A DNA stretch of 5,684 nucleotides. Origin: Candidatus Nesterenkonia stercoripullorum (GTDB taxonomy: Bacteria; Actinomycetota; Actinomycetes; Actinomycetales; Micrococcaceae). The notes below the pieces were generated by a model. It had not been told where the DNA came from. It did not search any database and saw only the letters and a list, made by a program, of their open reading frames with translations. The stretch lies in assembly GCA_019114115.1 (NCBI GenBank), contig DXGD01000085.1, positions 1-5,684 of the forward strand. The letters are read 5' to 3'. Made by a program: the position numbers and the translations under genes. How positions within the stretch are numbered: position 1 is the first letter of the stretch; each line of letters opens with the position of its first letter. Positions 1 to 5,118 of this stretch are shown one piece after another.

Positions 1-692
1 AGCATCTGCGCGGCCGCGGCGTCGAGGTTCTGCTGAACACCTCGCTGGGCTCTGCGACCGACGGCGACCTCCAGCTGATCAACATGGCTGACAAGTCTGA
101 GGCGGACCGTTTCGAGTCCGACACCCTGGTGTGGACTGCCGGTGTGGCCGCCAATGCGGTGGCCAAGAGCACCGGGTTCCCCATCGATGAGCGCGGGCGC
201 ATCACGGCCTCGGCGACGCTGCAGATCCTCGACGAGAACGGCCGGATCACCGAGGGCGCCTGGACCGCCGGGGACGTCGCCGCAGTTCCGGACCTCACCG
301 GTGCCGGCCCGGGTGGCTTCTGCGTGCCCAATGCGCAGCACGCGCTGCGTCAGGCCAAGCGGCTCGCGAAGAACCTGATGGCAGCTCGTTACCGGCAGGG
401 CGATGTCGTCGAGTACAAGCACGAGTCCCTCGGTGCCGTCGCCGGTCTCGGCCTGTACAAGGGCGTGGGCAACCCCATGGGCGTCAAGATCCAGGGCCTG
501 CCGGCATGGCTGGCCCACCGTGGCTACCACGGCATGGCCATCCCGACGCTCGAGCGTAAAGTCCGCGTGATCACCAACTGGGCCAATGAGTTCGTCTTCG
601 GACGGGACTTCACCCAGATGCGTGATCTGGAAACTCCTCGCCGGCAGTTCGAGGAAGTGGCGACGCCGCCGAAGAAGAAGACGAACGCCTGA
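1..692 (+). CDS. ndh: Type II NADH dehydrogenase (NDH-2), C-terminal part
   Basis: This is the 3' part of a gene that begins left of the window; the frame is open from base 3 and ends at TGA 690-692, giving 229 visible residues. NDH-2 is a single-subunit, non-proton-pumping flavoprotein on the inner face of the membrane that oxidises NADH and reduces (mena)quinone. In visible-residue numbering, the end of the NADH-binding Rossmann fold (RGRGVEVLLNTSL, about 3-15) is followed by DTLVWTAGV (40-48), then the FAD-contacting AGDVAAVPD (89-97) and the helix AQHALRQAKRLAKNL (111-125), all typical of the family. The C-terminal membrane-anchoring part is LPAWLAHRGYHGMAIPTLERK (166-186) through GRDFTQMRDLE (200-210). 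The basic tail (PPKKKTNA) is unremarkable. The N-terminal FAD GxGxxG motif is outside the window. No operon partner is visible downstream, since a hairpin and a tRNA gene follow. Related FAD oxidoreductases are a less likely alternative. Confidence 0.93.
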   Translation, partial: HLRGRGVEVLLNTSLGSATDGDLQLINMADKSEADRFESDTLVWTAGVAANAVAKSTGFPIDERGRITASATLQILDENGRITEGAWTAGDVAAVPDLTGAGPGGFCVPNAQHALRQAKRLAKNLMAARYRQGDVVEYKHESLGAVAGLGLYKGVGNPMGVKIQGLPAWLAHRGYHGMAIPTLERKVRVITNWANEFVFGRDFTQMRDLETPRRQFEEVATPPKKKTNA

Positions 693-716
693 TCGTCTTC
701 GCCTCAGGCAGAAGCT

Positions 717-745
717 GGGCTGGCGTGCTGCAGAGCCGCCAGCCC
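717..745 (+). terminator. Hairpin after ndh, probable terminator
   Basis: A perfect 9-bp inverted repeat, GGGCTGGCG (717-725) and CGCCAGCCC (737-745), starts 24 bases after the ndh stop. The inner bases GCT (727-729) and AGC (734-736) can extend the stem past a one-base bulge to a GCAG loop. No T-tract follows, as is common for actinobacterial terminators, so termination is inferred from position and stability. Confidence 0.6.
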
Positions 746-748
746 ACC

Positions 749-765
749 GGATCGGTCGGTGATCC
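749..765 (+). repeat. Small inverted repeat upstream of the tRNA
   Basis: GGATC (749-753) and GATCC (761-765) flank the 7-base loop GGTCGGT. It lies between the ndh hairpin and the tRNA gene, 12 bases before the tRNA 5' end. It could be a second weak terminator stem, part of the pre-tRNA leader, or chance. Confidence 0.25.
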
Positions 766-777
766 CGCCCGATTCGC

Positions 778-851
778 CCCCCTATAGCCCAATCGGCAGA
801 GGCAGCTGACTTAAAATCAGTCCAGTGTGGGTTCGAGTCCCACTGGGGGGA
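778..851 (+). tRNA. tRNA with anticodon UAA (predicted tRNA-Leu), short variable loop
   Basis: All four arms fold. The acceptor stem is CCCCCTA (778-784) with TGGGGGG (844-850), one G-U pair, and discriminator A851. The D arm is GCC (787-789) with GGC (801-803) around an 11-base loop containing GG (795-796). The anticodon stem is GCTGA (805-809) with TCAGT (817-821), and the loop CTTAAAA (810-816) places T812-A813-A814 at positions 34-36. The T stem is GTGGG (827-831) with CCCAC (839-843), with loop TTCGAGT. CCA is not encoded. The anticodon UAA reads UUA (and UUG by wobble), so the product would be tRNA-Leu. The D arm has the leucine layout (3-bp stem, A14, late AGA), and A73 is a leucine identity base. 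The odd point is the variable region, only 5 bases (CCAGT, 822-826), where bacterial tRNA-Leu normally carries a long extra arm. The anticodon stem also resembles that of tRNA-Lys, but the loop reads UAA rather than UUU. Confidence 0.88.
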
Positions 852-859
852 CATCAGCG

Positions 860-875
860 CGGGAGCATGCTCCCG
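860..875. terminator. Perfect palindrome between convergent tRNA and bioN
   Basis: CGGGAGCATGCTCCCG is a perfect 16-bp palindrome in the 48-bp gap between the tRNA 3' end and the bioN stop codon. As RNA it gives a 6-bp stem with a CATG loop from either strand. Its position between converging genes suggests a bidirectional terminator or 3'-end processing structure. There is no T-tract on either side, so the function is inferred. Confidence 0.45.
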
Positions 876-899
876 ACAATGCGAGTGGCGGGCTCCGGG

Positions 900-1508
900 T
901 CAGGCCCCGCGGGCCGCCAGGGCCTCGGCCGTCTCATCGGCGTGGTGCAGGGTCATCACCAGGAGCGGCATGATCATCCGATGCGGGGCTGCACGTGCTC
1001 CACGTGCTCGCTGAGCCTCCCGGATATCCGTGTAGAACCCCATGACCACGGGGACGGAACGGATCGTGAGCGACAGCGCCAGGGAGATCCGATCCGCGTC
1101 GAACCCGAGGCGGTACAGGCCGGCCCGCTCCAGCGGTCGCAGCACTGCCTCGAAGCTGGCCAGGATGTCCGAGGTGCGCGTCGTGCGGGTCAGCAGGGCC
1201 GCCATCATGACGACGCCGAGCACTCTGCTCACGTTGAACCCGGTGCTCTGCAGATCGAGGAAGATCAGCTGCGGTACGGTCAGCACCACCACCAGCCACT
1301 TCAGCCGCCACAGCTGCGCGAGGATGCCAGCGGCACCCGCACCGGACATCAGATATCCCACTAGGGTGATGGCCCATAACGTGACGATCGCCCAAACGCT
1401 CTCCCGCTGAAGCGAGACCATCGCGGCAGCGGCGAAGATCAGCACGAACTTCACCCCTACGGGCAGGTGGTGCACCGGGGAGGTGCCCGGGCGATACAGC
1501 GGGATCAT
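900..1508 (-). CDS. bioN: Biotin ECF transporter transmembrane component BioN (EcfT/CbiQ family)
   Basis: A 202-residue membrane protein, normal length for the EcfT family. EcfT links an ATPase pair to a substrate-binding S component, here BioY, for ATP-driven biotin uptake. The opening MIPLYRPGTSPVHHLPVGVK is typical of BioN, followed by hydrophobic segments at about 21-33, 38-55, 70-86 and 94-107. The long cytoplasmic coupling region (about 108-185) includes LERAGLYRL and the first ARG motif (A168-R169-G170). The second ARG motif (A199-R200-G201) sits at the extreme C-terminus; these two motifs contact the ATPases in this family. The ATG (1508-1506) overlaps the bioY stop as ATGA and has no clear ribosome binding site of its own, which points to translational coupling. 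The frame is open upstream to 1790, but that stretch overlaps bioY and does not look like protein. Codon 44 is TTA (1379-1377). No ATPase gene (bioM) adjoins it. Confidence 0.9.
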   Translation of the reverse strand: MIPLYRPGTSPVHHLPVGVKFVLIFAAAAMVSLQRESVWAIVTLWAITLVGYLMSGAGAAGILAQLWRLKWLVVVLTVPQLIFLDLQSTGFNVSRVLGVVMMAALLTRTTRTSDILASFEAVLRPLERAGLYRLGFDADRISLALSLTIRSVPVVMGFYTDIREAQRARGARAAPHRMIMPLLVMTLHHADETAEALAARGA

Positions 1509-2131
1509 CGGCGTGTGCGCGCCCAGGTGAACGGCTTGGGGTAGGCGGCGGCCAGTGCTTGCACCACGAGGACCGCGAGCACTGCTTTGGCCAAGTCCCC
1601 TGGTAGGAAGCCGAGTGTGGTCAGAGCCGCCTGCTCCAAGGTCAAGCCCATGTGGAAGGCCATGACCGGGACGCCGCACGCGTAGATGGCCAGGATGCCA
1701 CCGGCGAGCACTCCAAGGGCTGTTCGCCACGTGCGCAGCGGCCAGCGAGCCTGCACGATGAGACCGATCACCAGCGCACCTGGGACCCATCCCAGCGCGA
1801 ACCCGGCTGTCGGGCCGGCGTAGACGCCGAGGCCGCCATTGCCCTGGGCCATCAGCGGAAGGCCTGCGGCGGTGAGTGCGTGCAGCAGCGCCATCGACCC
1901 AGCTCCGCGCCAGGGCCCCAGCACAGCTCCGGCGAGCATGACGCCCAGTGTCTGCAGCGTGATGGGCACGCCCGCGACGACCGGGATGGCGAAGGGCTGG
2001 CCCAACACTGCGACGAGGGCGGCGAACATCGCCATCTGCGAGATCCCCAGCACCGCCCCTGTGCGGGCATGCGCCGGGGGATTGGGTGCTGGGTGTTCAC
2101 TGCGATGGTGATGCCGCGATGGTGCTTTCAC
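1505..2131 (-). CDS. bioY: Biotin transporter S component BioY
   Basis: A 208-residue hydrophobic protein of the BioY family, the high-affinity biotin-binding subunit of energy-coupling factor transporters. Family hallmarks are PFAIPVVAGVPITLQTLGVMLAG (46-68), LGPWRGAGSM (71-80), the glycine-rich biotin-site segment GGLGVYAGPTAGFALGW (99-115) and LPGDLAKAVLAVLV (176-189). About six membrane segments are visible. The N-terminus (1-24) is polar and histidine/proline rich (RHHHR at 6-10), longer than needed for the fold. The GTG start at 2131 is supported by a GGAGG eight bases upstream on the - strand. bioN follows with a 4-bp overlap. A BioQ-type palindrome lies 16 bp upstream of the start, so biotin-dependent repression is inferred. 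Some BioY proteins are reported to work without their own module, but the adjacent bioN argues for a full ECF complex here. Confidence 0.93.
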   Translation of the reverse strand: MKAPSRHHHRSEHPAPNPPAHARTGAVLGISQMAMFAALVAVLGQPFAIPVVAGVPITLQTLGVMLAGAVLGPWRGAGSMALLHALTAAGLPLMAQGNGGLGVYAGPTAGFALGWVPGALVIGLIVQARWPLRTWRTALGVLAGGILAIYACGVPVMAFHMGLTLEQAALTTLGFLPGDLAKAVLAVLVVQALAAAYPKPFTWARTRR

Positions 2132-2139
2132 GAGGGCTT

Positions 2140-2144
2140 CCTCC
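2140..2144 (-). promoter_or_regulatory. Ribosome binding site of bioY
   Basis: On the - strand GGAGG precedes the GTG start at 2131 with an 8-base spacer. This fixes the bioY start at GTG rather than at internal ATG codons. Confidence 0.8.
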
Positions 2145-2147
2145 GTG

Positions 2148-2162
2148 TTGAACGCTGTTCAA
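2148..2162. promoter_or_regulatory. Putative BioQ operator upstream of bioY
   Basis: TTGAAC-GCT-GTTCAA is a perfect 15-bp palindrome. It contains TGAAC-N3-GTTCA, which agrees with the operator pattern described for BioQ, the TetR-family repressor of biotin genes in corynebacteria and mycobacteria (TGAAC-N3-GTTAC or a close variant). It lies just upstream of the bioY ribosome binding site, so a bound repressor could block initiation or act as a roadblock. The repressor gene is not in the window, and the assignment is by motif and context. Confidence 0.72.
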
Positions 2163-2248
2163 AAAACTGTGACCGGACCATCATGACACACCTGACGGGC
2201 CGCTGCTGTCGGGTGCGGGCCGAGACATGCGGCATATTTTCTTGTCCC

Positions 2249-2279
2249 GACACGTTAGAATAAAACAGGACGACGTGTC
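2249..2279. repeat. Inverted repeat bracketing the -10 element
   Basis: GACACGT (2249-2255) and ACGTGTC (2273-2279) are perfect 7-bp inverted repeats separated by 17 bases, with TAGAATA between them. The layout suits a dimeric regulator covering a promoter core. As RNA the loop would be long. No known regulator motif is recognised. Confidence 0.4.
2256..2261 (+). promoter_or_regulatory. Candidate -10 element for the Bax inhibitor-1 family gene
   Basis: TAGAAT matches five of six bases of TATAAT in the most A/T-rich patch of the divergent region. No convincing -35 box lies 15-19 bases upstream (CATATT at 2233-2238 with a 17-base spacer). It implies a 5' leader of about 120 bases before the ATG at 2388. 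Confidence 0.35.
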
Positions 2280-2285
2280 TGTCGG
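2257..2285 (-). promoter_or_regulatory. Candidate distal bioY promoter
   Basis: Reading the - strand, CCGACA (2285-2280) and TATTCT (2262-2257) stand exactly 17 bases apart, each matching four of six consensus positions. It would give a bioY leader of roughly 120 bases, with the BioQ-like palindrome inside the transcript region. Nearer the gene I find only CATGAT (2185-2180) without a -35 box. Confidence 0.25.
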
Positions 2286-2387
2286 CTGGGGCGTGAAGGG
2301 GCCACCTTCCTCGCTCATGCCGGTGACGTCGTAAGAGGCATAGAACCCGATGGTCATTTGAACATCACTAAGGAGTACGGTCGCGAC
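2262..2387 (+). other. Leader region of the Bax inhibitor-1 family gene
   Basis: This stretch carries no supported gene. It holds a small perfect hairpin, GAAGG (2295-2299) and CCTTC (2305-2309) with loop GGCCA. The ribosome binding site AAGGAG (2370-2375) lies 12 bases before ATG 2388, a long spacing. No known riboswitch class is recognised. Confidence 0.4.
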
Positions 2388-3329
2388 ATGTCCAACCCCA
2401 TTTTCAATTCCGGCGCGTTCCCGGACCAGTTCAATCCCGAGAAGCGCCAGAAGCGTAGCTTCTACATGAACGATCAGGGCAGCGTCATGGAGCGTGAACG
2501 TGCCTCCGCTCCTGATCAGACGTACGCGCAGAAGTACGGAATGCCCGGCGAGACGGGCCAGTCCGGTCAGGGTGGCGGTCAGGGCAGCACTGAGCAGCTG
2601 AACCGCATGTACGGCATGCCCGATGCAGCTGGCCACGACACTACCCCGATGACCTTCGACGATGTCATCCGCAAGACGGTCATCAGCTTCGTCGTCGTGC
2701 TCCTGGGCGCTGGTGCCTCGGTCATGGTCGGCATGGTCAGCCCGGCCGCCGCAGGTGGCATGGCGCTCGTCGGCGTGCTGGGTGGTTTCGTCCTCGGCCT
2801 GGTCAACGCTTTCCGTAAAGAGCCCAACCCGGCTCTGATCCTGGCCTACAGCGCGCTGCAGGGACTGTTCCTCGGCGCTATCACGATGTTCCTCGAGTGG
2901 CAGTTCCCCGGCATCGCATTCCAGGCGGTTCTGGCCACCGCCATCGTCTTCGGATCTGTCCTGGTGCTCTTCAAGTCAGGCAAAGTGCGCGCCACCCCGA
3001 AGCTGAACAAGATGTTCTTCGTGGCGGCCATGGCCTATATGGTGTTCTGCTTGGTGAACCTGGGCCTCATGCTCTTCGGCGGTACCAGCTCGATGTTCGG
3101 CCTGCGCACTGAGTTCAGCCCGTGGATCGGACTGGCAATCGGTGCTCTGGCGATCCTGCTGGCCACCTACTCGCTGGTCCTGGACTTCACCAATATCCAG
3201 GAAGGTGTGGCCGCAGGCGTAGCCCAGAAGTACGGCTGGGCCGCTGCCTTCGGCCTGACCGTCAGCCTGGTGTGGCTCTACATCGAGATCCTCCGGGTCA
3301 TCGCCATCATTCGCTCCATGGCTGAGTAA
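2388..3329 (+). CDS. Bax inhibitor-1/YccA family membrane protein
   Basis: A 313-residue integral membrane protein of the actinobacterial Bax inhibitor-1-like group (TMBIM/UPF0005 relatives). Characterised bacterial members include BsYetJ, a pH-sensitive calcium leak channel; the role here is not known. Residues 1-92 are polar and probably cytoplasmic, with MSNPIFNSG at the start, a Gly/Gln-rich linker (57-68) and two YGMP motifs (50-53 and 75-78). Seven membrane segments follow at about 97-117, 121-141, 149-169, 177-195, 208-231, 245-264 and 286-305. Conserved late-family features are LVLDFTNIQEGV (263-274), whose Asp266 matches an acidic position of the last-helix region, KYGWAAAFGL (281-290) and WLYIEILRVIAIIR (296-309). 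ATG 2388 is chosen because AAGGAG precedes it and MSNP resembles related N-termini; a TTG at 2358 in the same frame lies upstream of the ribosome binding site. The gene is divergent from bioY and looks monocistronic. Confidence 0.9.
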   Translation: MSNPIFNSGAFPDQFNPEKRQKRSFYMNDQGSVMERERASAPDQTYAQKYGMPGETGQSGQGGGQGSTEQLNRMYGMPDAAGHDTTPMTFDDVIRKTVISFVVVLLGAGASVMVGMVSPAAAGGMALVGVLGGFVLGLVNAFRKEPNPALILAYSALQGLFLGAITMFLEWQFPGIAFQAVLATAIVFGSVLVLFKSGKVRATPKLNKMFFVAAMAYMVFCLVNLGLMLFGGTSSMFGLRTEFSPWIGLAIGALAILLATYSLVLDFTNIQEGVAAGVAQKYGWAAAFGLTVSLVWLYIEILRVIAIIRSMAE

Positions 3330-3359
3330 GCTCGGGAGCCGATACGAACTCAAAAGTGC

Positions 3360-3400
3360 GGGTCCGCCTGTTGCCTCACGATGGGGCCGCAGGCGGGCCC
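3360..3400 (+). terminator. Long-loop hairpin after the Bax inhibitor-1 family gene
   Basis: GGGTCCGCCTG (3360-3370) pairs with CAGGCGGGCCC (3390-3400) over 11 bp with one G-U pair. The 19-base loop contains GGGGCC, which could pair alternatively. It begins 31 bases after the stop codon. The long loop and lack of a T-tract make terminator function probable rather than certain. The rest of the gap to 3480 shows only a direct repeat TCATAGC (about 3408 and 3424) and no confident promoter. Confidence 0.5.
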
Positions 3401-3492
3401 TGCGTCGTCATAGCAGCGATACCTCATAGCCGCGCTGAACTGCGCCGAATGAACCGACGAGTACGGAGACAGCCTGTGTCAGGATGGACAGC

Positions 3493-5118
3493 ATGAATTC
3501 TGCGGACACATCCCCGGGCAGCCCCGGCCGATCTGTATCCCACAGCGGAGAAGACCCGCCGGAGGGAGCGACTGCCTCGGATGGTGCTGACGGCAGTCGC
3601 GCCGAGGCCGGAGCCGCTACCTCTCATGCGGAGGGGGCCCATGGTGCCGCGGGAGCTTCATCGCGGCCGGTAGGCTCTCCGGCCAGCTATGAGTCGGACG
3701 GGGCCAGCGTCGTCGAGACTGTCCCGCCCGAAGAAGTTGCGGCCGAAGTCAGGGCCGCCGTGACAGAAGAACAGCGTATTCAGGACGACATCCCCTGGGG
3801 CGTACGCATCGCCGCGGCCTGGTCCTGGCGGATCATCATCATCCTGATCTTCGCGGGAGTCCTCTTCTGGCTCTTCAGCTTCGTCTCGCTGCTGATCATC
3901 CCGTTGATGATCGCGGCGCTGCTGGCGCCCCTGCTGATGCCGCTGCACAGGGTGCTGCTGAAGATCAAATTCCCCCGGGTGGTCGCTGCGATCACCTCCA
4001 TCCTGACTCTCATCGCCGGCGTGGTCGGGCTGCTCTACCTCGTCGGGCAGGAGATCATCCAGGGGTTCGCGGCCATGTCCTCGCAAGTCACCGAGGGCGT
4101 CCTGGAGCTGTTGAACCAGGCTGATTCCATGGCCCGCGAGTGGGGGATCAACATCTCCACGGACCAGCTCGATCAGTGGCTCTCGGAAGCACAGTCCACG
4201 TTGGAGGACAACGCCAGCGCCATCCTGGGCGGCGCCATGACCATCGGCACGACCGCCGGCAATATCATGGTGGGCCTGATCCTTGCGCTGTTCACGCTGA
4301 TCTTCTTCCTCTCCGATGGGCATACGATCTGGAACTTCCTGGTCAAATTCGTCCCAGGCAAGCATCGTCCGGCCATTCACGGTGCCGGTCGCCGCGGGTG
4401 GACCGCACTGGGTTCGTACATCAGGATCCAGGTCTTCGTGGCCGCCGTCGACGCCATCGGCATCGGTGTGGGTGCGGCGCTGCTGGGGGTGCCGCTCGCC
4501 CTGCCTGTCGCGGTCCTCGTCTTCCTCGGCTCGTTCATCCCCATCGTCGGTGCAGTGGTGACTGGCGCCGTCGCAGTGCTCCTGGCGCTCGTGGCGCAGG
4601 GCTTCATCACGGCCGTGATCATGCTCGGCGTGGTGCTGCTGGTCCAGCAGGTCGAGTCGAACATCCTGCAGCCGATCGTGATGGGCAAAGCCGTGAAGCT
4701 GCACCCCCTGGCCGTGGTGCTGGCTGTGACCGCCGGTACGACGCTGCTGGGAATCGTCGGCGCGCTCTTCGCCGTGCCGGTGCTGGCATTCATCAACCGG
4801 GCGACGCAGTACCTGGTGAAAGAGGAATGGCGGCATGATGAACAGGCCCTTGAGATGGAACGGAACCAGCGCGAGGAGTCCGTCAAGAGGGCTGCCCAGC
4901 GTGAAGTGCACGAAGCGCAGGAACAAGCGACGATGGCGACCCTCAAGGAACGCATTCAGCAGACCGTCCCCGGCCTGAATCTGGAGCGCCGGCACGGAGC
5001 GAAGCGGGCCGCCGCGGCCGCTGAGGCCGAGCGAGGTACCGGGCACGCAGAGACTGACGCGGAGAATCAGGGAAAGACCAATGACGCAGAGCATACCTCG
5101 GGAGGGGCATCGCAGTGA
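3493..5118 (+). CDS. AI-2E family (PerM/YdbI-like) membrane transporter
   Basis: A 541-residue membrane protein of the AI-2E family, named after TqsA/YdgG but covering exporters and permeases of varied or unknown substrate, some linked to Na+/H+ antiport. Residues 1-105 are low complexity, rich in Ala, Gly, Ser, Glu and probably disordered. The membrane core runs from about 112 to 440: hydrophobic segments near 114-130, 132-148 and 164-186, an amphipathic extramembrane stretch (190-245), then segments at about 255-273 and 315-437. Hallmarks are LGSFIPIVGAVVTGAVAVLL (345-364) and QQVESNILQPIVMGKAVKLHP (385-405), followed by LLGIVGALFAVPVLAF (418-433). The C-terminus (441-541) is charged, with a likely coiled coil at 444-490 and an Ala/Glu-rich tail. 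The start is uncertain: ATG 3493 has AGGA at 3481-3484 with an 8-base spacer; the in-frame ATG 3484 adds three residues but its nearest GGAG (3465-3468) is 15 bases away. The 3' end overlaps ilvA by 4 bp. Substrate cannot be told from sequence. Confidence 0.9.
   Translation: MNSADTSPGSPGRSVSHSGEDPPEGATASDGADGSRAEAGAATSHAEGAHGAAGASSRPVGSPASYESDGASVVETVPPEEVAAEVRAAVTEEQRIQDDIPWGVRIAAAWSWRIIIILIFAGVLFWLFSFVSLLIIPLMIAALLAPLLMPLHRVLLKIKFPRVVAAITSILTLIAGVVGLLYLVGQEIIQGFAAMSSQVTEGVLELLNQADSMAREWGINISTDQLDQWLSEAQSTLEDNASAILGGAMTIGTTAGNIMVGLILALFTLIFFLSDGHTIWNFLVKFVPGKHRPAIHGAGRRGWTALGSYIRIQVFVAAVDAIGIGVGAALLGVPLALPVAVLVFLGSFIPIVGAVVTGAVAVLLALVAQGFITAVIMLGVVLLVQQVESNILQPIVMGKAVKLHPLAVVLAVTAGTTLLGIVGALFAVPVLAFINRATQYLVKEEWRHDEQALEMERNQREESVKRAAQREVHEAQEQATMATLKERIQQTVPGLNLERRHGAKRAAAAAEAERGTGHAETDAENQGKTNDAEHTSGGASQ
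5101..5105 (+). promoter_or_regulatory. Ribosome binding site of ilvA inside the AI-2E family gene
   Basis: GGAGG lies within the last codons of the upstream gene, 9 bases before the GTG at 5115. It supports GTG 5115 as the ilvA start despite the long N-terminal extension this gives. Confidence 0.75.

Noticed and set aside
825..1364. Open frame on the + strand through the tRNA 3' half and bioN
   Set aside because: It starts inside the tRNA and is antisense to a well-supported gene; no motifs.
1509..1790. Upstream extension of the bioN frame
   Set aside because: It overlaps bioY in another frame, is Arg/Gly/Pro/His rich, and family members start at MIPLYRPG.
1652..2263. Open frame on the + strand opposite bioY
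   Set aside because: Low-complexity His/Arg/Gly-rich product, antisense to bioY, no ribosome binding site.
2358..2363. TTGAAC half-site resembling the BioQ motif near the Bax inhibitor-1 family start
   Set aside because: There is no matching GTTCA three bases downstream, so it is only half of the palindrome and likely chance.
2358..2387. TTG start adding ten residues to the Bax inhibitor-1 family protein
   Set aside because: The AAGGAG ribosome binding site lies inside this stretch and points to ATG 2388; MSNP fits family N-termini.
3658..5094. Long open frame of 478 codons on the - strand opposite the AI-2E family gene
   Set aside because: Its product is rich in His, Asp, Gln and Arg without domains, as expected from the antisense frame of a GC-rich membrane-protein gene; the + strand frame has clear family motifs.
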